The position numbers and the translations under genes were made by a program. DNA of 64,000 nt from Neobacillus drentensis (GTDB lineage: Bacteria; Bacillota; Bacilli; Bacillales; Cytobacillaceae). Of this stretch, positions 16,282-24,063 are shown piece by piece (positions within the stretch are counted from its first letter, which is position 1; each line of letters starts with the position of its first letter). The stretch spans positions 5,210,501 through 5,274,500 of the forward strand of contig NZ_CP091110.1 in NCBI RefSeq assembly GCF_021560175.1, written 5' to 3'. Under the pieces are notes generated by a model that had not been told where the DNA came from, did not search any database, and saw nothing but the letters and a program-made list of their open reading frames with translations.

Positions 16282-17532
16282 TTACTTCACTCTAGCGAAC
16301 CCAAAACCTGATGCGTTATCATCACCTGACGCGGAGCTTATGCCCCCTTTTATATCATACAATTTAGCTCTATTTTGCAGTTCTGCACGGATCTGAAAAT
16401 TAGACCATGTTGGATTTGCAGCCCAAATCTTTGCCGCAAGGCCGGAAATATGCGGGGTTGCCATGGATGTTCCACTAATGGTGTTATAGCCTCCATCCTT
16501 CCAAGTAGATTCAATTGCTCTGCCAGGTGCAGAAACCTCCACATCCCGTTCTTGAATGACATAGTCACCATCTGTAACTGAATTACCTCGAGAAGAGAAA
16601 TCTGCGATCCGATAAGTTCCATTTTCCTGAACATTTTCAAGTGCAGCTACTGCCACAACATTTGATAATGCCCCAGGGTAGCCAATCGTGTTATCGGCAG
16701 AGCCATCATTACCGGCCGCTGCTACAATCAGGACACCTTTTCCATAGGCATAGTCCACAGCATCGGAAATTAACGAATCCTTAGTGCTTGATCCCAATGA
16801 CATTGAAATAATCACCTTTTTCCCCGCTGCTTGATCGGCTACCTTCCGGATAGCAGCTGCAATATCATCGGAATAGCCGCTGCCGCGATCATTTAATACT
16901 TTATAGGACCACAGTTTTGCCTCTGGCGCCACCCCGTAAATTCCCGTTCCCGTGCCTCCATTCGCTAACACCGTACCCGAAACATGCGTACCGTGACCAT
17001 TTCCATCCGAACAACTGTTATCTACCCATGACACCTTTATTTGGGAAAAGTCCTGACATTGTGCCACATTGTTTGATAAGTCGGGATGGTTCCGATTCAC
17101 CCCTGTATCAAGCACAGCTACGACAATGCCGCTGCCCCCGGAAGTACTAGCAATGGCTGAATCATTATAGATGGCCTGTATTCCCCATGGAGTTCTATCA
17201 CTAGGGGCTGTCCCTGTAGTTCCGCCCGGTTTTGCTGCTTCCTTTACAACCTCGATATGGACCTCAGGAACTTTTTCAATCGTTAAATTTTTGTTATGGA
17301 GCAGAGCCTGATATGCTTCAGCATTGACGGTGGTTGTAAAACCATTAGCATTGAATTCCCAGCGGACACCATAGCTTGCTTTTGCTTTCGTCTTTTCAGA
17401 GGCGGGACCTTGAATTAGGACACGGTATGTTTCATTTGAATTCACCTGCTGACCAAATGCCCCTGTTGCAAACAAAGAGACTCCCATGACCACACTCATA
17501 ATGGTTGCACCTATGGTTTTCTTTTTTCTCAT
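16282..17532 (-). CDS. Secreted subtilisin-like serine protease (S8)
   Basis: A 416-aa pre-pro-enzyme. It has a signal peptide (MRKKKTIGATIMSVVMG...), an I9-like propeptide to about 110, then a subtilisin domain. The triad is visible: Asp in VAVLDTGVNRNHPDL, His in GNGHGTHVSGTV, Ser in SGTSMATPHISGL. The oxyanion Asn is in AAGNDGS. Two Cys flank the loop before the His (AQCQ and NSCSDG) and may form a disulfide. The start at 17532 has AAAGGGGAG 5-6 bases upstream. It lies directly upstream of the RRNPP regulator and is its likely target. Confidence 0.93.
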   Translation of the reverse strand: MRKKKTIGATIMSVVMGVSLFATGAFGQQVNSNETYRVLIQGPASEKTKAKASYGVRWEFNANGFTTTVNAEAYQALLHNKNLTIEKVPEVHIEVVKEAAKPGGTTGTAPSDRTPWGIQAIYNDSAIASTSGGSGIVVAVLDTGVNRNHPDLSNNVAQCQDFSQIKVSWVDNSCSDGNGHGTHVSGTVLANGGTGTGIYGVAPEAKLWSYKVLNDRGSGYSDDIAAAIRKVADQAAGKKVIISMSLGSSTKDSLISDAVDYAYGKGVLIVAAAGNDGSADNTIGYPGALSNVVAVAALENVQENGTYRIADFSSRGNSVTDGDYVIQERDVEVSAPGRAIESTWKDGGYNTISGTSMATPHISGLAAKIWAANPTWSNFQIRAELQNRAKLYDIKGGISSASGDDNASGFGFARVK

Positions 17533-17561
17533 CCAAACTCCCCTTTCTACAATGGTACAGA

Positions 17562-17596
17562 ACAAGTCAATAGCGCTAAAGTATATTCGGACTTGT
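17562..17596. promoter_or_regulatory. Inverted repeat upstream of the subtilisin gene
   Basis: ACAAGTC (17562-17568) and GACTTGT (17590-17596) are separated by 21 bp, 30-64 bp before the start codon. No good -35/-10 pair is evident, as expected for an activator-dependent promoter. Confidence 0.4.
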
Positions 17597-17654
17597 CTAT
17601 CAATAGTAGAAAAAAAGTTGGGAAAATTTTTGAAAAAGTGAAAAATCCCAATAA

Positions 17655-17680
17655 AAAAACCAGCCTTTTAAAAGACTGGT
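17655..17680 (-). terminator. Terminator after corA
   Basis: ACCAGCCTTTT (17659-17669) pairs with AAAAGACTGGT (17670-17680), with a T-run on the minus strand. Confidence 0.85.
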
Positions 17681-17683
17681 AAT

Positions 17684-18622
17684 CTAGAAATATCTCTTTT
17701 TCCAAAAAATGAACGCTGTTAGACTAGTTAAAAATGCCGAAATGATCAGTGGTATGGCATACGAATGGGTAGCGTGCTGAAAAGGGATATCCACATTCAT
17801 CCCATAAAAGCTTGCGACCATCGTCGGGAAGGATAAGATAATTGTAATCGACGTTAAAAATTTCATGACAATGTTCAAGTTATTAGAAATAATCGAGGCA
17901 AAAGCATTCATCATACCGGATAAAATCGAACGGTAGGTTTCCGCCATTTCGATCGCCTGTGTTTTTTCAATAATGACGTCTTCTAATAAATCTTTGTCTT
18001 CTTCATACATTTTTAAATAATTGAACCTCAAAATCTTATCAAGGACAACCTTATTCGATTTTAACGAAGTGGTAAAGTAAACTAAACTTTTCTCTAAGGC
18101 AAGAAAGGCATAAAGCTCTTTATTTTTTAAAGACTGGTGTATTTCACGTTCTATTTCATTTGTTTTCTTATTAATTTGCTTAAGATAACGAAGGTAATAA
18201 GACGAAATCACAAACAGGATTTGCAAGGCAAAGCGTGTTTTTTTAAAGGTAAAAAATTCTTTCACACGATTCTTACGGAATTCTTCGATAATCGGTGAAT
18301 CCTTTAAGGAAACCGTAATAATATTATCTTCTGTTAAAATGATGCCAATCGGTATGGTTTCATAAACAGCAAGGCCTGATTCATCGTGAACAATATACGG
18401 AAAGTCGACGATAATGTAGACTCGGCCGTCATCACGTTCAATCCTCGGACGTTCCTCATCATCCAGCGCATCTTTAATAATATCGACATCCACCTGGGCA
18501 TCAGTTGAAACCTTATTAATTTCTTCTGCAGTTGGGGCATACATATTCACCCAGCAGCCTTTTGAAACTGCGTCAACCTGTTCAAGAACCCTTGTATCGG
18601 TACTTTTGAAAATTTCTAACAT
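17684..18622 (-). CDS. corA: CorA-family divalent cation (Mg2+) channel
   Basis: A 312-aa protein: a large cytosolic alpha/beta domain with long helices (about 1-250), then two transmembrane helices. The first helix is followed by the diagnostic YGMNV filter (about 273-277). The C-terminal FWKKRYF is the basic end usual for CorA. GAGGAGG lies 8 bases before the ATG. A structured-looking leader (18673-18775) lies upstream. It is probably a Mg2+ channel, though CorA members can also carry Co2+ or Ni2+. Confidence 0.92.
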   Translation of the reverse strand: MLEIFKSTDTRVLEQVDAVSKGCWVNMYAPTAEEINKVSTDAQVDVDIIKDALDDEERPRIERDDGRVYIIVDFPYIVHDESGLAVYETIPIGIILTEDNIITVSLKDSPIIEEFRKNRVKEFFTFKKTRFALQILFVISSYYLRYLKQINKKTNEIEREIHQSLKNKELYAFLALEKSLVYFTTSLKSNKVVLDKILRFNYLKMYEEDKDLLEDVIIEKTQAIEMAETYRSILSGMMNAFASIISNNLNIVMKFLTSITIILSFPTMVASFYGMNVDIPFQHATHSYAIPLIISAFLTSLTAFIFWKKRYF

Positions 18623-18672
18623 GTCAAAACCTCCTCTGATACTTTAGTCGAGGAAGCCAACAACCTTTTGAA

Positions 18673-18775
18673 GAGTTGATATTCTGATATTCAATTTAAT
18701 CAATTCTAAAATTATATTGACTTCCCCCCGCCTACTTGGGTCCGGGTCTATGGAATAACTCAAAAATATCAACTC
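18673..18775 (-). ncRNA. Candidate structured leader RNA upstream of corA
   Basis: An 11-bp perfect inverted repeat (18673-18683 and 18765-18775) would close a ~100-nt element in the minus-strand leader of corA. It encloses a GC-rich segment (CCCG/CGGG arms) in AT-rich surroundings. It does not match the M-box, yybP-ykoY or NiCo consensus as I remember them. Confidence 0.35.
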
Positions 18776-18844
18776 CCTTTTCTTTTATATCCTATCCTAT
18801 CATAAACCGAAATGCCTCAAAGTACAAAGGAGTTTTTTTAGGAA

Positions 18845-19741
18845 TTATTTGTCTTCAGGAAAATAAGGATTTAGATGGATTAATACTTCACGAATATTAT
18901 CATTCTGATCCATAAGTGCCCCTTTAATGGATTTGGCTAAATCATGACCCTGTTTAATGGTTTTAGAATGATCGATTGCAATACGAACGTCCACTAATAC
19001 ATAATGGCCATGCTCTCTTGCTCTTACTCGGTCGATCCTTTTTACCTCTGGAAAATTGTTTATCACAGCTATGTATTCCTGTAAAATTTCTGAGTCGATA
19101 TTCCGCTCTAATAAAATATCAAACGCTTCGGTTAACATTTCTTTTGCTATTTTAAAAATTAAATAAGCCACAAAAACACTGGCAGCCTTATCACCGTAAA
19201 GTAATAAGTGAATATCCATCCGACTTCCGATGATGGAAAGAAGAACCCCAATCGCTGCTGCAATAGAGGCAACAATGTCGGCCTTATGATCAAAAGCGAT
19301 CGCTTCAATGGCTTTACTATGGTTCTCAGTAGCCACTTTTAGGGAACTTCGATATAAGATGATCTTCGTGATAAATGAAAAAAGAGCCACCCACATTGCT
19401 AACAGATTTGGTGATTCTACCTTATGAAAGAAACCACTGATTCCTTCGTAAGCCACGTAAATTGCAACTATAAGAAGAAGAATCCCGATGATCTCCGAAA
19501 CAATAACCTCAGCCTTTCCATGGCCATATGGATGTTCCTTATCGGCCGGTTTATTGGCAATCTTAATCACAAGCAAAACAATCACAGATGCAAAGACATC
19601 TGCCGCCGAGTGAATACCATCTGCAAAAACCGCATCACTATGTCCGTACCAGCCAATGACAATCTTCCCGATTGTCAGGATGACATTACTTATCACACTT
19701 ATCCAGGCTACTTTTTTCGCCAGAGTTTCTCTCAGTACCAT
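18845..19741 (-). CDS. Cation diffusion facilitator family transporter
   Basis: A 298-aa protein with six predicted membrane segments and a C-terminal cytosolic metal-sensing domain (about 205-298). Metal-site residues are ADGIHSAAD in helix 2 and DHKAD in helix 5, and HPYGHGKAE follows helix 3. It exports Zn2+, Fe2+, Mn2+ or similar ions in exchange for protons. AAAGGTGG lies 7 bases before the ATG at 19741. Its position upstream of corA suggests a divalent-metal homeostasis locus. Confidence 0.9.
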   Translation of the reverse strand: MVLRETLAKKVAWISVISNVILTIGKIVIGWYGHSDAVFADGIHSAADVFASVIVLLVIKIANKPADKEHPYGHGKAEVIVSEIIGILLLIVAIYVAYEGISGFFHKVESPNLLAMWVALFSFITKIILYRSSLKVATENHSKAIEAIAFDHKADIVASIAAAIGVLLSIIGSRMDIHLLLYGDKAASVFVAYLIFKIAKEMLTEAFDILLERNIDSEILQEYIAVINNFPEVKRIDRVRAREHGHYVLVDVRIAIDHSKTIKQGHDLAKSIKGALMDQNDNIREVLIHLNPYFPEDK

Positions 19742-19819
19742 TATGAAACCACCTTTAAAATTTAAAGAAACATTCAACTTTAAGTATTAGCAGATTTGCC
19801 TAAAAAATCATATCAAAAA

Positions 19820-19835
19820 GGACCTGGGTGGGTCC
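19820..19835 (-). terminator. Minus-strand terminator of the 45-aa gene
   Basis: GGACC (19820-19824) pairs with GGTCC (19831-19835), followed by TTTTTGAT on the minus strand. Confidence 0.6.
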
Positions 19836-19891
19836 AGAGAAAAACTTTTGTGTGATTTAAACAATATTGAATAAGGACAGCAAATATGCCC

Positions 19892-20029
19892 TTACTCTTC
19901 TTCCCCCTCTTTTTCCTGCTGTTGCATCTCCACTTCTTCGACAACAGAAATCCAGTTGATTTGATCATGGAGATAATGGAAGGCCTGATCTAACTCCTCA
20001 CGTGATGGAAATTCATTTTTTTGTTTCAT
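19892..20029 (-). CDS. Small acidic hypothetical protein (45 aa)
   Basis: It starts MKQKNEFPSREELDQAFHYL and ends in a Glu-rich tail. AAAGGGG lies 7 bases before the ATG, and the unit has its own terminator 57 bases downstream. The residues are amphipathic-helical without a membrane segment. Function unknown. Confidence 0.6.
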   Translation of the reverse strand: MKQKNEFPSREELDQAFHYLHDQINWISVVEEVEMQQQEKEGEEE

Positions 20030-20123
20030 CGTCATTCCCCTTTCAAAAATTTTTAGGAGTAATAAATGTAAAATAAGAAAAAATACGGTTGTACCATTAA
20101 TCCAAAAAAGGGAGGTTACAAAG

Positions 20124-20330
20124 GTGGAACATAAGAAAGCAAACCCTAAAAAAGAACTTGCGGGAAGTTTTTATCATCCAAGCTACTACACTGAAAGCGA
20201 CGACCTATCCTCTGGCATCGCTACTTCACATGAGCAAGTAAGCGACACTTATGCTGAAGGCGAAATCGGGGCCGTCATTGACGATGTGAATGGAAAGGAT
20301 ATTCCGATCCCAAGAAAAGGTTTTGAATAA
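20124..20330 (+). CDS. YozQ-like small protein (DUF4025)
   Basis: A 68-aa soluble protein. The core LSSGIATSHEQVSDTYAEGEIGAVIDDVNG matches the short DUF4025/YozQ family of Bacillus as I recall it. It starts at GTG 20124 with GGGAGG 8 bases upstream. It is divergent from the 45-aa gene and followed directly by a TAGAAAAGCG-type repeat. Function unknown. Confidence 0.7.
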   Translation: MEHKKANPKKELAGSFYHPSYYTESDDLSSGIATSHEQVSDTYAEGEIGAVIDDVNGKDIPIPRKGFE

Positions 20331-20333
20331 GTA

Positions 20334-20575
20334 GAAAAGCGCAAGGCGCCTGCCTATCGGCGACAAGCACAAGACGAGCCGGCCGAAAGGTTGTTCTTTA
20401 ACCTTTTGGACGGATTGATCTAAATGTGGAGGCGACTGTTCTGGGACGAATGCATAAGACGCACCCTGTAAGAAGGCGTTTTTGGCCTTCTTCAGGGTGG
20501 CTTATGACTTCAGTCCCAAGGAGCCGCAACTGGATAAGCTGTGACCTCGAGCCGATGGCCCCTAGAGCTGGACAA
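20334..20575 (+). repeat. TAGAAAAGCG-family dispersed repeat, long composite copy
   Basis: It begins GAAAAGCGCAAGGCGCC and ends GAGCTGGACA. It contains two nested inverted-repeat hairpins (GCATAAGACGCACCCTG with AGGGTGGCTTATG, and the GAGCCGGCCGAAAGG segment), so two related units appear fused. It is related to 54637-54760, 60402-60527 and 58156-58291. Confidence 0.8.
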
Positions 20576-20615
20576 TTATCTAAGTCAAAATTTTAATAAC
20601 TTTTTTTGAAGTAGG

Positions 20616-20650
20616 AAAACAGCTCTCAATCGAAAGCTGTTTTCTTTTTT
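20616..20650. terminator. Hairpin between the repeat and yteA
   Basis: AAAACAGCT (20616-20624) pairs with AGCTGTTTT (20635-20643). The T-run is better on the plus strand. Confidence 0.55.
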
Positions 20651-20655
20651 CGTCA

Positions 20656-21411
20656 TCATTTATCATCGTCAACATATGGGTCATGTTCAAAAGCAGGCAA
20701 ATCGCCAAAGCTGGTCATGATTCCTTCTTCATCAAGGGCATCCTCGTATTTTTCATGCTGGGCATTTGGATAAACGGTTATATTCTGTCCATACATATCA
20801 TTGCCAACAAAGTTTTCATAGTCCTCCACATAGCCAATACTCTCTTCAGATTCATTATAGGTGTCATTATAATGGTCTTTAGGAAAAGCTAAATCAGAAG
20901 GTGTATCAGAGGTTCCAAACTCCGCTACTGCCTGCCAGGAATCCTCTGCATCAAAGGCTACATTCTCGTCCGATTCGTCCATATCAAACTTACCAAACGG
21001 AGGCATTAGGACTCCCTCTTCGATCGGACGGTCATGTGAGGTTACTTGGTCCGGACTATGCTCAATACAATACGTCGTATTTGGCAAAGCTTCCAATCTT
21101 TCCATTGGGATTTCTTTTCCACATACCTCGCACTTTCCGTATGTTCCTTGTTCCATTGCCTCTAGGGCATGGTTGATGTTTCCTAATTGTAATTTATAGT
21201 GCTCTAGCAAGGCGTTATCTTTTTCACGCTCATACAGTTCGGTCGCATCATCAGCGGGATGGTTATCGTAGCTGGATAGCTCCCCCATTGATTCGTGATC
21301 GTGACCTCGCTCAAATCCCAAATGGTCGTTCTGGTCTAATCGTTCCTCCACATCACTTTTTTCCTTTAACAATTGTAACCTTAACTCCGCTAACTGCTGT
21401 GTTGATAACAT
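20656..21411 (-). CDS. yteA: YteA-family sporulation protein, TraR/DksA zinc finger
   Basis: A 251-aa protein. An N-terminal coiled coil with ERGHDHESMGELSSYDNHPAD (a YteA signature) is followed by a DksA-like finger: CEVCGKEIPMERL then TTYCIEH, so the last ligand may be His rather than Cys. An acidic C-terminal region follows. AAAGGGG lies 8 bases before the ATG at 21411; an earlier in-frame start lacks a site. B. subtilis yteA belongs to the sporulation programme; the molecular role is not established. Confidence 0.87.
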   Translation of the reverse strand: MLSTQQLAELRLQLLKEKSDVEERLDQNDHLGFERGHDHESMGELSSYDNHPADDATELYEREKDNALLEHYKLQLGNINHALEAMEQGTYGKCEVCGKEIPMERLEALPNTTYCIEHSPDQVTSHDRPIEEGVLMPPFGKFDMDESDENVAFDAEDSWQAVAEFGTSDTPSDLAFPKDHYNDTYNESEESIGYVEDYENFVGNDMYGQNITVYPNAQHEKYEDALDEEGIMTSFGDLPAFEHDPYVDDDK

Positions 21412-21639
21412 GTGAAAAACCCCTTTCACTAAACGCAATTTCACCATCTATTTACCCATCAACGTTTTTATTTAATCGTTCCTTTCTATTTTCATTTTTT
21501 TTATGGTTGTTTATGTAATGAAAATTTAATTCCAGTAAATTTCCCATTTGTTTTTTGAAGGATCCATCGAATAAGTTTCAGGTGGTCGTGTATCTTAAGA
21601 ATGATAAAGCAAAAATGAAGAGAAAAGAGGAGATTTAGT

Positions 21640-21801
21640 GTGGTTAATGAAAACTTTGATCAATTTAGGAAGGTTGAGCTTAAACATCAGGGAAAATATC
21701 TGGGAAGCGATAAAAATCAACAGCCTGGTCTAAATGATCGTGAATATAATAATCAATCGAATACAGATAAATCACCAGGTGCGACAGGTCGTGACCTATA
21801 A
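21640..21801 (+). CDS. Small hydrophilic hypothetical protein (53 aa)
   Basis: It starts at GTG 21640 with AAAGAGGAG 7 bases upstream. The product (VNENFDQFRKVELKHQGKY..., ending GATGRDL) is rich in Asn, Gln and Lys, without a signal or membrane segment. Several small spore-associated Bacillus proteins have this composition, but I cannot name a family. Confidence 0.6.
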   Translation: MVNENFDQFRKVELKHQGKYLGSDKNQQPGLNDREYNNQSNTDKSPGATGRDL

Positions 21802-21892
21802 ATAGCTACCCTCTCAGCAGGAACAATAAGGCTGTGAAGATCATTCTTTAGCCTTATTAACAGCGGCTATGATCGATGCAAAGGAGAATATA

Positions 21893-23266
21893 ATGAGTAA
21901 ATCCAAATCAGGTGCAAAAGAAAAAAACAATATGAAATGGTGGCAGCTATCCCTATTTGGAGTCGGCTGTACGATTGGAACAGGCTTCTTCCTTGGCTCT
22001 GGGCTTGCCATTAAAATGGCAGGACCCGCTATTTTACTTGCGTTTTTAATGGCTGCGCTTGGTACTTACTTTGTTTATGATGCCTTGTCTAAAATGACCG
22101 CGAAAGAGCCCCTAAAAGGCGGTTTCAGGTCCTATGCCAAGAAGGCCTATGGGCGGTGGGCCGGGTTTAGCAGCGGCTGGGTCTATTGGTCGTCAGAAGT
22201 GCTGATTATGGGTAGTCAATTGACCGCACTGTCCATCTTTTCACGCTTCTGGTTTCCGAACATTCCATTATGGATATTTACCGCAATCTATGCGATTTTG
22301 GGCTTAACGATTATTTTAATTGGAGTGAAAGTGTTAAACAGGCTCGAAAATATTTTAGCCGTCTTAAAAATTTCAGCGATTACCATGTTTATTGTGATTG
22401 CTTTATTAGCTCTTTTTGGAGTTATTGAGGGCAATCGTCCGATCCAGTTTCCGAATAGCAGTAATGAATTGATCCCGCATGGGACGATCGGTTTATGGTC
22501 TGCTGTTATTTTTGCCTTTTATGCTTTTGGCGGAATTGAAATCTTAGGTTTAATGGCCACACAACTTAAAGATCCAAGTGAAGCACCGAAGGCAGGAAAA
22601 GTCATGCTGTTTACACTCATGATTATTTATGTATTATCGATTGGCTTGGCGGTCATTATTTGTTCCTGGAATCAATTCAATACAAAGGAAAGTACCTTTG
22701 TCGTTGCGTTAAATGCATATCATCTGCCTTTTATCCCTCATTTCTTTAATGCTACGCTTATTATTGCCGGTTTTTCTACCATGACAGCCTCGTTATATGG
22801 GGTCACAAGCGTGCTGGAAACCTTGGGTGAAGAAGAAGACGCTCCTGCTTGTTTTGCTAAAAAAGGAAAGCTTAAGGTGCCATTATGGACTTTAATCATT
22901 ACCATGCTTGGAATCACGGCATCGATTGTCTCGGCCCTGGTACTTCCGGATAAAATTTATGAGTGGGTTACAACGGCGGCAGGATTAATGCTTCTATATA
23001 ATTGGCTTTTTATTCTGGCATCCTCTCGAAAAATTTTAGATTTAAAGCGCAAGGAAAAAATCATGTATACCATAGGCGCTCTCTTCATCTTGGTTGCAGT
23101 TAGCGGAACTTTATTTCATGATACGAGCAGACCAGGCTTCTTTATTAGTTTAGCCTTTATCGGGGTGATCGGAATTATCACCCTCATCTTGAGTTTCAAA
23201 TGGAAAAAGGAAAAGAAGAAGGAAAAAAGCAAGAGTAAGGTACTTAAACCTTGGCCTACGGCATGA
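21893..23266 (+). CDS. APC-superfamily amino acid permease
   Basis: A 457-aa inner-membrane protein with about 12 hydrophobic segments. The helix 1 break GVGCTIGTGFFLGSGLAI is the amino-acid binding motif of the family, and AFYAFGGIEILGLMATQLKDPSEAPKA matches the conserved helix 6 region. A Lys-rich tail follows the last helix. AAAGGAG lies 7 bases before the ATG at 21893. The substrate is not assignable. A bidirectional terminator follows. Confidence 0.9.
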   Translation: MSKSKSGAKEKNNMKWWQLSLFGVGCTIGTGFFLGSGLAIKMAGPAILLAFLMAALGTYFVYDALSKMTAKEPLKGGFRSYAKKAYGRWAGFSSGWVYWSSEVLIMGSQLTALSIFSRFWFPNIPLWIFTAIYAILGLTIILIGVKVLNRLENILAVLKISAITMFIVIALLALFGVIEGNRPIQFPNSSNELIPHGTIGLWSAVIFAFYAFGGIEILGLMATQLKDPSEAPKAGKVMLFTLMIIYVLSIGLAVIICSWNQFNTKESTFVVALNAYHLPFIPHFFNATLIIAGFSTMTASLYGVTSVLETLGEEEDAPACFAKKGKLKVPLWTLIITMLGITASIVSALVLPDKIYEWVTTAAGLMLLYNWLFILASSRKILDLKRKEKIMYTIGALFILVAVSGTLFHDTSRPGFFISLAFIGVIGIITLILSFKWKKEKKKEKSKSKVLKPWPTA

Positions 23267-23271
23267 GATAT

Positions 23272-23304
23272 AAAAAAGTCAGCTATTCTAAAGCTGACTT
23301 TTTT
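23272..23304. terminator. Bidirectional terminator
   Basis: AAAAAAGTCAGCT and AGCTGACTTTTTT (23272-23284 with 23292-23304), between convergent permease and LysE genes. Confidence 0.9.
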
Positions 23305-23305
23305 G

Positions 23306-23932
23306 TTACCCAAACATATTATGAAACGCCTGCATGCCAAAATAAATACCGAAACCAACCAAGGAAATTCCCGATAGACAAGATATACCCACTAGTAAGT
23401 GGGAAGTTAAAAATTTGCGAGCGCTGCTGGCTACACCTGCCATCATGATATCCCAGGTTAATAGGCCGATAAAAATGGCACTGCTATAAAGAATTAATTG
23501 GCTGGTATCATAGGTAGCCGCGGTTTTCGCAAGGACTGATCCATAAATCCCTAACCAGAAAAGGATGGTTAATGGATTGGAAATGGACATTAAAAAACCG
23601 GAAAAGAACGATTTATAAAGCGGTTCTTTCCCTCTGGCATTCTGCAAATTGATTTTCCCGGCATTCATAAATGTTTCAATTCCTGTATACATTAGCACAA
23701 AGCAGCCAAAGAACCACAGGAAGGTTTGCATAAAGGCGGTTTCTAGGAATTGAACCACTCCTACGTAAACGACAAGCATATAGATCCCATCTGCTAAGAC
23801 AGCTCCAACTCCAATCAGCCACGAGTGCATAAAGCCATTTCGAATTCCACGATCTATTTGGGCCGCATTAATCGGCCCAATTGGAGCGGCTAGCGATAAT
23901 CCCAAAAGTATGTAACTTAAAAATACATTCAT
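23306..23932 (-). CDS. LysE-family amino acid exporter
   Basis: A 208-aa membrane protein with about six hydrophobic segments. The start FLSYILLGLSLAAPIGPINAAQIDRGIRNGF is the LysE/RhtB signature (APIGP), and ISNPLTILFWLGIYG is the second conserved block. It starts at 23932 with AGAGG 5 bases upstream. It probably exports amino acids or related metabolites. It faces the importer-type permease tail to tail. A 9-bp inverted repeat lies just upstream. Confidence 0.88.
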   Translation of the reverse strand: MNVFLSYILLGLSLAAPIGPINAAQIDRGIRNGFMHSWLIGVGAVLADGIYMLVVYVGVVQFLETAFMQTFLWFFGCFVLMYTGIETFMNAGKINLQNARGKEPLYKSFFSGFLMSISNPLTILFWLGIYGSVLAKTAATYDTSQLILYSSAIFIGLLTWDIMMAGVASSARKFLTSHLLVGISCLSGISLVGFGIYFGMQAFHNMFG

Positions 23933-23954
23933 TAATACCTCTCCCCCCAAAGCA

Positions 23955-23978
23955 ATGGATAGATGCCTGTCTATCCAT
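23955..23978. promoter_or_regulatory. Perfect 9-bp inverted repeat upstream of the LysE gene
   Basis: ATGGATAGA (23955-23963) and TCTATCCAT (23970-23978) with a 6-base loop, 23 bases before the start codon. It could be an operator or a leader hairpin. Confidence 0.4.
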
Positions 23979-24023
23979 GTTTATTCAGCAGGAGAGGGTT
24001 GTACAACTAAAAAAAGAAAAAAA

Positions 24024-24053
24024 GAGCTTCCCCTTAATCTCTAAGGGAAGCCC
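24024..24053 (-). terminator. Terminator after the glycosyltransferase gene
   Basis: A stem between 24024-24036 and 24042-24053 is followed by a long T-run on the minus strand. Confidence 0.8.
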
Positions 24054-24063
24054 TGTGGAAAAT

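Noticed and set aside
18623..18844. Mg2+ M-box or Mn2+ yybP-ykoY riboswitch upstream of corA
   Set aside because: The conserved sequence blocks of those classes, as I remember them, are not there; only an unassigned closing stem is seen.
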